64,000 nt of DNA, from contig JAUIJC010000014.1 in assembly GCA_030431525.1 (NCBI GenBank), positions 1-64,000 on the forward strand, read 5' to 3'. This DNA is from Bacteroidia bacterium (GTDB lineage: Bacteria; Bacteroidota; Bacteroidia; Cytophagales; JAAEPT01). Position 1 is the first letter of the stretch. The number at the start of each line of letters is the position of its first letter. Position numbers and translations under genes: made by a program. The notes below the pieces were generated by a model that was not told the DNA's origin, ran no database searches, and saw only the letters and a list, made by a program, of their open reading frames with translations. Positions 52,842 to 60,951 of this stretch are shown here, piece by piece.

Positions 52842-53705
52842 TCACCCCAAACAAAGCGCCTTCAAGCTCTTTGGGTGATTCCTCACTACCAATTTTTCAG
52901 CGCCAATCTCAGGCTCGCCGTCAATGTGGATTGGAATTTTGGCAGGGTTATCAACCTCGATTTCTGAGACCGACTCAAAGTGATGGTAACGGGAGTTGTG
53001 GATGGTACCTCGGAAGAGTTTTGGGGCGAGGGAAAGTCCTGCCCAAAAGGAAAAGGGCTTAAGGGTACAGACCTCTAATTTCCCGTCAGAGATGTCGGAA
53101 AGGGGGGAAATCAAGGCGTTGTTGCCAAACTGTTTGGCGTTGGCAAAGGTGATGGAGAACACCTCTACGGTTTCCGATTTTTCAGTTGTCCGAAGGGTGA
53201 ATTTTTGTGGATGGAAATTGAGGAATTCGCGGAGTCCGCAACGGACATAGGTGGCCAAACCGCGTGAACCCGCATTGGCGAAGGCATGGCCTACAATGGC
53301 GTCAAATCCTACGCCAGCCGTGCAAAAGAATGGCTTTCCGTTAAGCGAACAAGTATCAATGGTCTTGGCTTTGGCCGTCTTCAAAAAGCCAATGGCTTTC
53401 TCCAGTTTGAGCGGGATGTTCAAGTCTCTGGCCAGTCCATTGCCTGAGCCCATTGGGATAATGCCGAGGGCGGTATTGCTGTTCAATAGTCCCGTCGCCA
53501 CCTCGTTCACGGTGCCATCGCCACCCACAGCAATGACTTTATCAACCCCGTTTTCCACCGCCTGTTGAGCGATTTCCGTGGCGTGACCCGCGCGTTCCGT
53601 GTACTTGATTTCAAAAGGGAACTCCTTGCCCAAAATGCCTTCAATCAGGCTTGGGATGTCCTTTTTGCTTCGGGTGCCAGCGATGGGGTTGATGATGAAT
53701 AGCAT
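52842..53705 (-). CDS. Diacylglycerol kinase-family lipid kinase
   Basis: The 287-residue protein opens MLFIINPIAGTRSKKDI and has the nucleotide-binding G-G-D-G-T (residues 61-65), G-S-G-N-G-L-A-R (about 87-94) and the C-terminal A-G-V-G-F-D-A-I motif. This is the YegS/BmrU group of soluble lipid kinases (diacylglycerol or sphingolipid kinases). Its substrate in this organism is not shown; Bacteroidota make sphingolipids, so a sphingolipid substrate is possible. Upstream is a palindromic repeat. Confidence 0.88.
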   Translation of the reverse strand: MLFIINPIAGTRSKKDIPSLIEGILGKEFPFEIKYTERAGHATEIAQQAVENGVDKVIAVGGDGTVNEVATGLLNSNTALGIIPMGSGNGLARDLNIPLKLEKAIGFLKTAKAKTIDTCSLNGKPFFCTAGVGFDAIVGHAFANAGSRGLATYVRCGLREFLNFHPQKFTLRTTEKSETVEVFSITFANAKQFGNNALISPLSDISDGKLEVCTLKPFSFWAGLSLAPKLFRGTIHNSRYHHFESVSEIEVDNPAKIPIHIDGEPEIGAEKLVVRNHPKSLKALCLG

Positions 53706-53719
53706 AGGGGTGCAGTGTT

Positions 53720-53798
53720 ATAGTGTTGCAGTGTTGGGGTGTTGAAGTGTTATCTGTGCAAATTTCAACACCTTAACACTCCAGCACTTCAACACTAT
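53720..53798. repeat. Long inverted repeat of the AACACTTCAACAC family
   Basis: An imperfect inverted repeat: ATAGTGTTGCAGTGTTGGGG... on the left and ...CCAGCACTTCAACACTAT on the right. It is made almost wholly of GTGTT/AACAC words and lies between the gldC stop and the lipid kinase start. Confidence 0.65.
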
Positions 53799-53801
53799 TT
53801 T

Positions 53802-54146
53802 TTAGCCCTCTCCGTTTTCCTTGCGCTCCTCCTCAATGTGCTTGACGAGTTCTTGGCAAAGCTGGTGGATTTTTTCGGACATCACGCCGTCGTTGGTGGC
53901 GTTCTTGATGGTGTCGCCGAGGCCACCGATGGCGTTCACGGTGAAGCGCTTCATCTCATCGATGCTCATTTCCTTGGTCCAAAGGTCCATGCGCAAAGTG
54001 TTTTGCTGTTCATGGTCCCAGATGGAGAGCAATACGGCTTTGGTTTCTTCCTGTCCTGCTGTTGGCTTTTCGGTAGCGTCCCAATGGATTTTGTCGATGC
54101 CTTCGTCGCCGAGCTGGATGTTGAGTTTGATTTCTGAGTTGCGCAT
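53802..54146 (-). CDS. gldC: Gliding motility protein GldC
   Basis: The 114-residue protein matches GldC: M-R-N-S-E-I-K-L-N-I-Q-L-G-D-E, then I-H-W-D-A-T, A-V-L-L-S-I-W-D-H, L-W-T-K-E-M-S-I-D-E-M-K-R-F, D-G-V-M-S. In Flavobacterium johnsoniae gldC mutants glide poorly; it is cytoplasmic and accessory to gliding/T9SS. Its presence, with SprB-like and T9SS cargo, supports a T9SS-equipped organism. Other gld genes are not in the window. A nested palindrome separates it from ribF. Confidence 0.9.
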   Translation of the reverse strand: MRNSEIKLNIQLGDEGIDKIHWDATEKPTAGQEETKAVLLSIWDHEQQNTLRMDLWTKEMSIDEMKRFTVNAIGGLGDTIKNATNDGVMSEKIHQLCQELVKHIEEERKENGEG

Positions 54147-54163
54147 GGTTTTTCGTTTGAGTA

Positions 54164-54319
54164 GTGAGTACTAAGTACGGAGTACAGAGTCCTCACAAAA
54201 CTGGCGCAAGCGTCTGCTTGTGCCCAATATTTTTAAACCTCAATGAAGAGGCTGGTTGTTGGCACAAGCGGACGCTTGCGCCAGAAGTAGTGCTCCGTAC
54301 TTTATTCAGTACTTCTCAC
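54164..54319. repeat. Nested palindrome overlapping the ribF stop
   Basis: Inner arms of 24 bases (54201-54224 and 54261-54284, one G-U pair, CTGGCGCAAGCGTCTGC core) are enclosed by outer arms (GTGAGTACTAAGTACGGAG near 54164 and its imperfect complement near 54291-54319). The outer right arm runs into ribF and provides its last codons and stop. Confidence 0.75.
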
Positions 54320-55243
54320 CAATATTTTCAAAGCCTCCACTTTGTCATTGTGGAGTTGTTCAATCAATGCTTCCAAAGAGGGAAATTTCTGTTCGTTGCG
54401 AATCCTTCCGATAAAGGCCACGGTGATTTCCTCGTCGTAGAGTTTTTCACGGCAGTCGAACAGGTGGGCCTCAATGCTGATATGCTTCTCGTTGTCCACG
54501 GTTGGGCGCATGCCGATGTTGAGCATTCCGCCGTAAGGCTTCTTTCCGATAAGCGCTTGGATGGCGTACACGCCAATGGCTGGAACCAGCTTTTCAGAGA
54601 TTTCAGGCTGAATATTGGCCGTCGGGAAACCGATGGTTCGCCCGAGTTGCTTGCCTTTTACCACCGTTCCTGAAAGGCTGTATGGCCGTCCCAGATACTT
54701 GGTGGCCTGTTCCACCTGACCCTCTTCCAGCGCCTTTCGGATTTTGGTGGAGCTGATGCCTACGTTATCCACATCATGGCGTGGAATCTCCTCAATGGCA
54801 AAAGGGAAAAGGTCTTGGTTGGCTTTGAGGTAATCAAATCCACCCTCGCGGTTGCGTCCAAAACGGTGGTCGTAGCCAATCACCAGTTTGTGGGTATGCA
54901 GGCCATCCACGATGACCTCCTGAATAAACTCTTGAGAGGTTTTCTTGGAGAACTCCTTGGTGAAGGGAAGGATGACCAAATGGTCAATGCCGTATGCTTT
55001 TAACAATTGAATTTTCTCCTGCAAGGTGGACAACAGCTTGAGCTCACAGGCGTCGCCTTGCAACACAAAGCGGGGGTGAGGCCAAAAGCTGAGCACAACG
55101 GTTTCCCCATCGCATGCTTTTGCGATTTCCTTGAGGCGATCAAGGATGGTCACGTGGCCGAGGTGAACACCGTCGAAGGTGCCACTGGTCACGACCGGAC
55201 GTTGGATGGATGGGATGGATGCTAAACCGTGGTGGACTTGCAT
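54302..55243 (-). CDS. ribF: Bifunctional riboflavin kinase/FAD synthetase
   Basis: The 313-residue enzyme converts riboflavin to FMN and FAD. The nucleotidyltransferase domain has T-S-G-T-F-D-G-V-H-L-G-H (residues 19-30) and G-Y-D-H-R-F-G; the kinase domain has R-T-I-G-F-P-T-A-N-I (about 203-212). Length fits RibF. The last residues (V-R-S-T-E) and stop lie in a palindromic repeat. An exact TAACTTTG box ends only 4 bases upstream of the ATG, so the mRNA may be leaderless. ribF is followed on the same strand by gldC and preceded by truB, a common Bacteroidota order. Confidence 0.95.
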   Translation of the reverse strand: MQVHHGLASIPSIQRPVVTSGTFDGVHLGHVTILDRLKEIAKACDGETVVLSFWPHPRFVLQGDACELKLLSTLQEKIQLLKAYGIDHLVILPFTKEFSKKTSQEFIQEVIVDGLHTHKLVIGYDHRFGRNREGGFDYLKANQDLFPFAIEEIPRHDVDNVGISSTKIRKALEEGQVEQATKYLGRPYSLSGTVVKGKQLGRTIGFPTANIQPEISEKLVPAIGVYAIQALIGKKPYGGMLNIGMRPTVDNEKHISIEAHLFDCREKLYDEEITVAFIGRIRNEQKFPSLEALIEQLHNDKVEALKILVRSTE

Positions 55244-55247
55244 GGCG

Positions 55248-55255
55248 CAAAGTTA
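55248..55255 (-). promoter_or_regulatory. Bacteroidota -7 box (TAACTTTG) next to ribF start
   Basis: Exact TAnnTTTG on the minus strand, ending 4 bases from the ribF ATG. The expected start site then falls at or inside the start codon. Confidence 0.45.
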
Positions 55256-55310
55256 GTCAACAAGTGTCAAAAGCATAATGGTAGGGGCAGACCTCAACGC
55301 GGTTGCACTA

Positions 55311-55337
55311 AAAACGTTCGAAAACGTTCGAAAACGT
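55311..55337. repeat. Short tandem repeat AAAACGTTCG
   Basis: A 10-base unit AAAACGTTCG repeated 2.7 times, immediately before the composite repeat at 55335. Confidence 0.7.
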
Positions 55338-55415
55338 CGGGTGTAAAACCCGACGCTACGGAGACAGCCTATGCGAACTACACGCTGTCACTAACGGTAG
55401 GTTTCATACCTACCG
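55335..55415. repeat. Composite three-hairpin repeat, copy 2
   Basis: Hairpin A (55335-55355, CGTCGGGT.../...ACCCGACG), middle hairpin GACAGC...GCTGTC in the 39-base spacer, and hairpin B (55395-55415, CGGTAGGT...ACCTACCG). Hairpin B and the middle words match copy 1 at 14636-14715; hairpin A has changed in its stem but keeps its shape. Confidence 0.8.
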
Positions 55416-55425
55416 TACCCAACGA

Positions 55426-56121
55426 TTATTGCTCAACCTTTTCTTGCTGTTGCTCCTTGATGGTTTCCACGAATTTAGGGAGCTCCCAAGCGTCCTCCAG
55501 CTTGAACTCCCCGATGCGGGTACGCACCAGTTTGGACATGTAGGCGCCAGAGTCCAAGGCCTTACCGAAGTCACGCACCAAACTACGAATGTAGGTGCCC
55601 TTGGAGCACACTACTCGGAACTCCACACGCGGGAAGTCGATATTGGTGATTTCAAACTCGGAGATGGTGATGTCGCGAGGCTTGATTTCAACCTCCTTGC
55701 CTTTACGCGCCACCTTGTACATGCGTTGGCCGTCCACCTTGATGGCCGAGTGCATAGGCGGGACTTGGGAAACAAGTCCTGTGAATTTCTCGGTGGTTGC
55801 GTGGATCATCTCCTCGGTGATGTGGGAGACTTCAAAAGTGGCATCCACTTCGGTTTCCATATCGATGGAAGGGCGGGTTTCGCCCAACACCAACTCACCT
55901 GTATATTCCTTTTCTTGGGCCTGATAACCCTCGATGGATTTCGTCTTTTTGCCGGTGCAGAGAATCAAAAGGCCTGTGGCCAAAGGATCCAAGGTGCCAG
56001 CGTGCCCCACTTTTTTCACCCGAACGGTGTTTCGTACCTTCTTGACCACGTCAAAGGAGGTCCATTCCAACGGCTTATCAAACAACAAAACTTCTCCTTC
56101 GGCGAAATTATAGTCTTTCAT
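55426..56121 (-). CDS. truB: tRNA pseudouridine(55) synthase
   Basis: The 231-residue enzyme makes pseudouridine 55 in the T-loop of tRNA. Motifs: LLFDKPLEWTSFDVVKKVR, the catalytic Asp45 in V-G-H-A-G-T-L-D-P-L-A-T-G-L-L, and the Y-T-G-E-L-V-L-G-E-T-R-P-S substrate loop. The C-terminal PUA extension is absent or minimal, as usual for short bacterial TruB. It is encoded upstream of ribF on the same strand with a 182-base spacer holding repeats. A TATTTTTG box on the minus strand lies about 120 bases before the start. Confidence 0.95.
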   Translation of the reverse strand: MKDYNFAEGEVLLFDKPLEWTSFDVVKKVRNTVRVKKVGHAGTLDPLATGLLILCTGKKTKSIEGYQAQEKEYTGELVLGETRPSIDMETEVDATFEVSHITEEMIHATTEKFTGLVSQVPPMHSAIKVDGQRMYKVARKGKEVEIKPRDITISEFEITNIDFPRVEFRVVCSKGTYIRSLVRDFGKALDSGAYMSKLVRTRIGEFKLEDAWELPKFVETIKEQQQEKVEQ

Positions 56122-56436
56122 GGGTAGTGGGCTAAAGCGTCAAAACGTCTGATGATGGGCCGAGTGCCTCAAAACGACGTTTTTGTGGGTAACAGCAAAC
56201 AACGGAAAATCGCTCGCGCCACATCCAGTTTTTTGCAGGCGCAAAAATACGATGATTGGCTGTAAGCTGAAAGGGGAGAGGGGGACTCAGGGGTTTTTAA
56301 CCACGGAGGTTGGGAGAAAGGGAGCGGGACGGAAAAGCTCAGGTTTGCCTACCCACACATATCATAATAGACCCAATAAAGTTTTAAATTGGTATCTAGA
56401 ATGTCAAAATTAATATGGTAGGAATTAATAGATAAT
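56122..56436. other. 315-base intergenic region
   Basis: Divergent spacer between truB and the AT-rich cassette. It has the truB box at 56242-56249 and becomes A+T-rich toward 56400. No gene, hairpin or known RNA was found. Confidence 0.5.
56242..56249 (-). promoter_or_regulatory. Bacteroidota -7 box (TATTTTTG) for truB
   Basis: Exact TAnnTTTG on the minus strand, about 120 bases before the truB ATG. Confidence 0.45.
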
Positions 56437-56856
56437 ATGAAGTGCACGAATTGTAAAACAACTTTTGAGTTATCAAATTTTCAAAAGAATCTTTTAGAGC
56501 AAATGAGGGAGTGTAATTCTCAAATGGCAATGTTGGAATGTCCAAATTGTGGTTTTGGATTTGGAGTTAACCCTTTTACTGAACAGGAAGATGAATTAAA
56601 GGAGATTAAAGTGTTTTTAAGGTCTCCTATTAGTGGGAGTCATGGTGTAGTTGTGAGTTTAGGTAATGGGAAATTTGGAGATGGAGAAAGCGGTGTCTTT
56701 TGGGAGAATAAAGAAGAGTTATATCAAGATATTCTTAAAATCAGAAAAATGTGTTCTCATCGAAAAGGGCTTTATGTCAAGAAAGGAGAAGATTGGGTGC
56801 CTGTGGATGTTGAACCCGATAATATTGATAATTTAATTGATAATGAAGATATATAA
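56437..56856 (+). CDS. Hypothetical protein with N-terminal zinc-ribbon
   Basis: The 139-residue protein begins MKCTNCKTTFELSNFQ and has two Cys pairs (Cys3/Cys6 and Cys35/Cys38, in L-E-C-P-N-C-G-F), the pattern of a zinc ribbon. After it comes a beta/alpha stretch and an acidic end (D-N-I-D-N-L-I-D-N-E-D-I). No family recognised. DNA is strongly A+T-rich compared with truB and the glycosyltransferase beside it, so it was probably acquired. The next gene starts 19 bases after the stop. Confidence 0.65.
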   Translation: MKCTNCKTTFELSNFQKNLLEQMRECNSQMAMLECPNCGFGFGVNPFTEQEDELKEIKVFLRSPISGSHGVVVSLGNGKFGDGESGVFWENKEELYQDILKIRKMCSHRKGLYVKKGEDWVPVDVEPDNIDNLIDNEDI

Positions 56857-56875
56857 AATAGCCTAAGTTTCAATT

Positions 56876-57310
56876 ATGGATGTTTCTTTAGAATTCAAAA
56901 AAGTTAACAGCTACATAGAAGAAGGAGAGTATGAGTTAGCCTTTTCTGTTTTAGAGGAAATTATCAGCAATAATTCAAGTTCTAATAAACAAATAGCTGA
57001 GGCTTTTAATTTAAAGGGTGTGATTGTGTCAGGATTTGCGCCATACTTAGGGTCAGGTGATGAGACTGGTATAAGTTTCTACAAAAGATCTATTAAGTAT
57101 GATGAAAAGTGTGTTGGGGCTTTACTTAATATTGTTAGTGGATATTCATCAGATGAATATTGTGATTCTTCAATGCATTCAGATAGAGTAATGTATGTTG
57201 AAGCGTTTAATCTACTGAGTAGTTTGCCAAATGATGCTGTAAGTAACGATCAAAAAGAATTTTTAAATAAAGAAAAAACGCGATTTTATGAAGAAATAAA
57301 GAAATCATGA
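56876..57310 (+). CDS. Hypothetical TPR-like helical protein
   Basis: The 144-residue protein has helical repeats: Y-I-E-E-G-E-Y-E-L-A-F-S-V-L-E-E-I-I and A-E-A-F-N-L-K-G-V, then S-F-Y-K-R-S-I-K-Y-D-E-K-C, which read as tetratricopeptide-like helix pairs. No other motif. It follows the zinc-ribbon gene with a 19-base gap and shares its A+T-rich base use, so the two are an acquired cassette. A role as an immunity or regulatory pair is possible but unsupported. Confidence 0.6.
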   Translation: MDVSLEFKKVNSYIEEGEYELAFSVLEEIISNNSSSNKQIAEAFNLKGVIVSGFAPYLGSGDETGISFYKRSIKYDEKCVGALLNIVSGYSSDEYCDSSMHSDRVMYVEAFNLLSSLPNDAVSNDQKEFLNKEKTRFYEEIKKS

Positions 57311-57360
57311 GAATTATTCTATTGACTCTATTTTCTGTATTGAGACCCTAAGTACTGAAC

Positions 57361-58608
57361 TCACTCCACAATCAATCCATACAACTCCTCCCAATAATCC
57401 TCCGCCATCATCTTTTTCCCCATCTTTTCAGCATTCGCCTTATAGGTCTTGTTGTTTACCAAATCCAAGAGTTTCGGTTCAAGGCTTTTGGTGGATAGCG
57501 CTCCGATTTTTGGGCCTTTTGGGCCAACCTGATGCTCCTCGATTAGCCCGTTCCACACAAACTGGTCAATGATGTGGGGGACAATCATGGAGGCGCAACC
57601 GTATTTGATGGCCATGTGCGTGGTGCCCGAACCGCCGTGGTGGATAACGCCATACATCTTTGGGAAAATCCATTCGTAGGGGATGTTCGATACAAAATGC
57701 AGGAGGTTTTTGTCGTATTGTTCAGGCTCGACCAATCCGCCTTCGGCCGTGTTGATAATGGCTGGGGTGTTGTTCCGTTGCAGGATGTCCAGTATGATGC
57801 GCGTCTTTTTCTCCGGTTCGGGATTGGTCATGCTCCCGAAGGTGATAAAGATGAGCTTGGGATGGCGCTCCAAAAAGGATAACAGCTCAGGGCTTGGCGA
57901 CCAGTTGATGGCGCGGTCACGTTCGTAATAACCCAATACACGCTGATTCTTGGGCCAATAGTCGGGCTGTTCGAACAGCTGTGGCGAGATGGTGTAAACG
58001 ACCTTATGTTCCTTGTGCGCCTTTTCGATTTCCTTCTTGTTGATGTCCGTGATGCCGAGCCATTTCATGGAAGTCATGATGGTCTTGATCAATCCCCATG
58101 ACCCGATTTTATAGGTCAGTTTGTTCAGCCATTCCCCGTAGTCGCTGTGGAAGGCCAGATGCGTGTGCCCCTTGACGTAATGCAAAAAGGGGACGGGGCT
58201 GAGGAATACCGTTTTTCCTGCATTTTTCACCTCCCAAATCACGGGGTACATGGCCTTTCCGTTGTGGAGAATGCGGTCGGGTTTTTCCTCCTCAATGAAC
58301 TGTTGTTGGAGCTCAATCAGTTTGCGGTTGGTCTTTTGTTGTAGGCGCCACAGCTTGGCGTAGAGCATGATTTTTTGCCAGCCAGTCACTCCGCCACCAA
58401 GCACCTTTTTGCCCAAGTCACTTTCCAGCATCTCCAAGAATTCCGGCCCAAGAGAGACGAAGCGCATGTCTGTGTCCTCCACTAATTTCCTGAACTGCTC
58501 GGGGAACTGGCAGATGACCTCATGGCCTTTTTGCTTAAGCAATGCGCCGATGGCGATGAAGGGTTCCATGTCGCCACGGGAGCCGATGGAGGTGAGGAGG
58601 ATTTTCAT
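57361..58608 (-). CDS. GT1-family glycosyltransferase (UDP-glycosyltransferase)
   Basis: The 415-residue protein begins MKILLTSIGSRGDMEPFIA, the N-terminus of sterol/flavonoid UGT-type GT1 enzymes, and has the C-terminal donor-binding box H-H-G-G-S-G-T-T-H-M-A-I (about residues 322-333) followed by D-Q-F-V-W-N-G. Such enzymes transfer a sugar from UDP-sugar to small lipophilic acceptors (sterols, antibiotics, glycolipids); the acceptor here is unknown. It is alone on its strand, with a large upstream gap. Confidence 0.85.
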   Translation of the reverse strand: MKILLTSIGSRGDMEPFIAIGALLKQKGHEVICQFPEQFRKLVEDTDMRFVSLGPEFLEMLESDLGKKVLGGGVTGWQKIMLYAKLWRLQQKTNRKLIELQQQFIEEEKPDRILHNGKAMYPVIWEVKNAGKTVFLSPVPFLHYVKGHTHLAFHSDYGEWLNKLTYKIGSWGLIKTIMTSMKWLGITDINKKEIEKAHKEHKVVYTISPQLFEQPDYWPKNQRVLGYYERDRAINWSPSPELLSFLERHPKLIFITFGSMTNPEPEKKTRIILDILQRNNTPAIINTAEGGLVEPEQYDKNLLHFVSNIPYEWIFPKMYGVIHHGGSGTTHMAIKYGCASMIVPHIIDQFVWNGLIEEHQVGPKGPKIGALSTKSLEPKLLDLVNNKTYKANAEKMGKKMMAEDYWEELYGLIVE

Positions 58609-58683
58609 GGGATGGTGTGAAGGATGGACATCAATTCACTAATAATGGTTCTTGTGGAAAATTTGAGGGTGGGATACAAAACA

Positions 58684-58704
58684 GGCTGTCCTTTGGAGAC
58701 AGCC
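58684..58704 (-). terminator. Terminator of DinB-like gene
   Basis: A 7-bp stem (GGCTGTC/GACAGCC, 7-base loop) just beyond the stop at 58707, A-run on the plus-strand side. Confidence 0.6.
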
Positions 58705-58706
58705 CA

Positions 58707-59153
58707 TCAACAATCCAACAACCGCCTGTGGTAATTGATTTGGCCCAAATGATAAGCCAAATGGGTGCTTAGGTGGACCAAGAAAAAGTAGGTGGAAGGG
58801 TTTTCTGGAAACATAGTGATTGGGAAATCGCTTTCAAGCTGGTCAGCGGTGATGTTATCGAGCGTGCCCTGAATGATGACCTCTGTTTTTTCGATCTCTG
58901 CAAGCAGTTCTGCTTTGGGGATATCTTTAGACGAAAACTCAAGTTCACGTTCCCTGATGTATCCTGTGTTTCCGAGTTGGGCGCCAATAAACCAGTTCAG
59001 GTTGCCGATAAGATGGAGGCAAAGGTTTCCCGCAGAATTGCTGATTTCCTTGTCCGTCTTCCAAAGGCTTGCTTCGGATTTATAGGCGTTAATTTCAGCT
59101 TTGAGTTTGTTTAAGTCCCTTTTAAAAAGGGACTTTAGCGTTTCCGTCAGCAT
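58707..59153 (-). CDS. DinB-like (DUF1572) protein
   Basis: The 148-residue protein is a four-helix bundle of the DinB superfamily, with the metal-ligand-type His47 (L-C-L-H-L-I-G-N), and His127, His131 and His135 in F-L-V-H-L-S-T-H-L-A-Y-H-L-G-Q. Three of these likely hold a metal ion. DinB-type proteins include thiol transferases using bacillithiol or mycothiol; this one resembles the DUF1572 group. Its reaction is not established. It has its own terminator. Confidence 0.8.
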   Translation of the reverse strand: MLTETLKSLFKRDLNKLKAEINAYKSEASLWKTDKEISNSAGNLCLHLIGNLNWFIGAQLGNTGYIRERELEFSSKDIPKAELLAEIEKTEVIIQGTLDNITADQLESDFPITMFPENPSTYFFLVHLSTHLAYHLGQINYHRRLLDC

Positions 59154-59185
59154 TTTTTGTGGTTAGCGTTTTAGGTGGTTGGGAA

Positions 59186-59632
59186 TCACATATACCTCAA
59201 CTTAATCTCCACCTTTTTCCCTTCAGCACCGCCAGCATTGAACTTGAAATCCTCAAACTTCGGCATGCTCATGCCCGAGTGGTAGTAGTTGGAGAAGCCG
59301 AAGCCTTCCTTTGGGAGCATGATGCCGTAGTCCATTTCTTGGTTTTCGTTCTCGTCGTCGAGCAGGGCGATGCCACATTCGCCGTTGGGCAGTTCAATTT
59401 TGACGGTCAATTTCCCATCCTTGACGGTGGCCTTGGAGTAGCTCTTTTTCATCAATGGTTTCTCGTCCTTAAAGCTCTGCTGGTTTCTGTACACGGCGAG
59501 GACAACCTTGCCGTCCTTATTCCGTAGGTCTTTGATGGTCACCTCCACGGTGCTTTTGTCAGAAAGGGGAGTGGCGCTGATGCCGATCAGGAGAAGCAAT
59601 GCGCTTAGGGCGAAAACAATGGTCTTTTTCAT
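59186..59632 (-). CDS. DUF2141 secreted protein
   Basis: The 148-residue protein has a signal peptide (MKKTIVFALSALLLLIGISA) and the DUF2141 pattern: V-E-V-T-I-K-D-L-R-N-K-D-G-K-V-V-L-A-V-Y, then P-N-G-E-C-G-I-A-L-L-D-D-E-N-E-N and P-K-E-G-F-G-F-S-N. It is periplasmic or secreted, function unknown. DUF2141 proteins are widespread in Bacteroidota and often found near sphingolipid or carotenoid genes, but not here. Confidence 0.85.
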   Translation of the reverse strand: MKKTIVFALSALLLLIGISATPLSDKSTVEVTIKDLRNKDGKVVLAVYRNQQSFKDEKPLMKKSYSKATVKDGKLTVKIELPNGECGIALLDDENENQEMDYGIMLPKEGFGFSNYYHSGMSMPKFEDFKFNAGGAEGKKVEIKLRYM

Positions 59633-59659
59633 GGTGTTGGTGTTCTATTGAATTAGTGT

Positions 59660-60091
59660 TTACCACTCTCTGGTGGCGATAAGTTCTTCGATGTCCGCAT
59701 TCTTAAATCCATAAGCGTGCGCAATGAACTCAAAGTCAACGGCTAGACATTCTCGGGCACCTGTCTCAATTTCACTGCCATTTTCGTTGAAGTCGTCCTC
59801 GAGGTCATTGATTTTGTCCGTGGCAGAGTGGGTCAAAGCATAAAGCTCCTCCAAGCTTTGCGGATTTTTTTGCTCGATGTTTTGGCAGAGTTCTAAAAGG
59901 ACGGCCTTGCATTTATCCACCAAAAAATCTGGGAAATAGGAGTCCTGATACATGGAGGATAGGAACTCATGGTTTTTGATGGTGTCGTTGTTGAGTGAGG
60001 ATTGTGAGATCATTGGGCTTGTGTTCCTTTGACTGTTAGAGTGACATGCAGAGAGCATTATGGTTAGCAGGGCAATCGCAAGATATTTCAT
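59660..60091 (-). CDS. DUF5713 lipoprotein
   Basis: Start at MKYLAIALLTIMLSAC (ATG at 60091), giving lipobox LSAC; a longer frame would run 67 bases into the upstream gene. The 143-residue product has Y-Q-D-S-Y-F-P-D-F-L-V-D-K, L-Y-A-L-T-H-S-A-T-D-K-I and ends D-I-E-E-L-I-A-T-R-E-W, the pattern of DUF5713. Function unknown. The ATG overlaps the FkbM methyltransferase stop by 4 bases, so they are translationally coupled. Confidence 0.8.
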   Translation of the reverse strand: MKYLAIALLTIMLSACHSNSQRNTSPMISQSSLNNDTIKNHEFLSSMYQDSYFPDFLVDKCKAVLLELCQNIEQKNPQSLEELYALTHSATDKINDLEDDFNENGSEIETGARECLAVDFEFIAHAYGFKNADIEELIATREW

Positions 60092-60951
60092 GAATTGATC
60101 TGAAGGGAGTGCTCTAATGTTGTATCTCTTTCTTTTGGGGAAAGGATGTAGTCGCACTTATTGAGGTCGGAGTGAATTCCAAATGACTCAATTTTTTCGA
60201 TGTGTTCAAATTCACCTTGGGGTTTTACGATTCTGAAAAAGGAATAATCACATTCGCTTAGGAGGTCTTGGATTAGGTCCTGTCTGCTTATCCTCTTGAT
60301 GTTCTCAGCGTTATAGGCTGGAAGAATTTCAATGAGTACGAATGGTCTTTGCGATTTTAGATGTTGCTTTATGCCACTAAGGACTTCTACTTCAGCACCT
60401 TCAACATCGATTTTTATTACGCCAATGTTTGATGCTTTTTCAATAGAAATATCCTCAAACTTGAACACAGGAACGTTGATGGACTTTTTGATGCTTGTGG
60501 AACCTCGAAAATCCTCGATGATTGATGCAGAACTGTCATGCTCGTCATCAGAGAATAGGTTGAGGTTTAGTACAGAAGAGGAGTCACTGATGCCAACGGG
60601 GTAAATGGCGGTGTCTTGAAATGAATTGGCACTGACAAGGTTATTGATGTAGTTAACACAGGTTGGGTTGGGTTCAAATCCGATGTAGGGAATGGACTTA
60701 TCCACAGCTTTAACCTTGAGTAAAGTCTGTCCCAAGTTTACTCCAATATCGAGGAAGGTGGTTTCAGGGCTTAGGAGTTTTGAGAGGATGAATTGCATCC
60801 AACTCTCACTGAGGTGTAAATAGTTGTTAATGCCTGTTTCATTGATGATTGGAATGTGAAAAGGATGGTCGTTAATGGTCACTTTAGGGTAGATCGAAAT
60901 TCTTTTAAGAATCCCAAACTTTCGGAGTCCTCGGATAAAAAGCTTCTTCAT
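60088..60951 (-). CDS. FkbM-family methyltransferase
   Basis: The 287-residue protein has the FkbM SAM-binding motif FLDIGVNLGQTLL (about residues 66-78) and GFEPNP (91-96), then V-I-K-I-D-V-E-G-A-E-V-E-V-L-S-G (about 178-193). It methylates a hydroxyl of a carbohydrate or natural product. No glycan cluster is adjacent, so the acceptor is unknown. A+T-rich relative to its neighbours. It is the first gene of a two-gene unit with the DUF5713 lipoprotein. Confidence 0.88.
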   Translation of the reverse strand: MKKLFIRGLRKFGILKRISIYPKVTINDHPFHIPIINETGINNYLHLSESWMQFILSKLLSPETTFLDIGVNLGQTLLKVKAVDKSIPYIGFEPNPTCVNYINNLVSANSFQDTAIYPVGISDSSSVLNLNLFSDDEHDSSASIIEDFRGSTSIKKSINVPVFKFEDISIEKASNIGVIKIDVEGAEVEVLSGIKQHLKSQRPFVLIEILPAYNAENIKRISRQDLIQDLLSECDYSFFRIVKPQGEFEHIEKIESFGIHSDLNKCDYILSPKERDTTLEHSLQINS

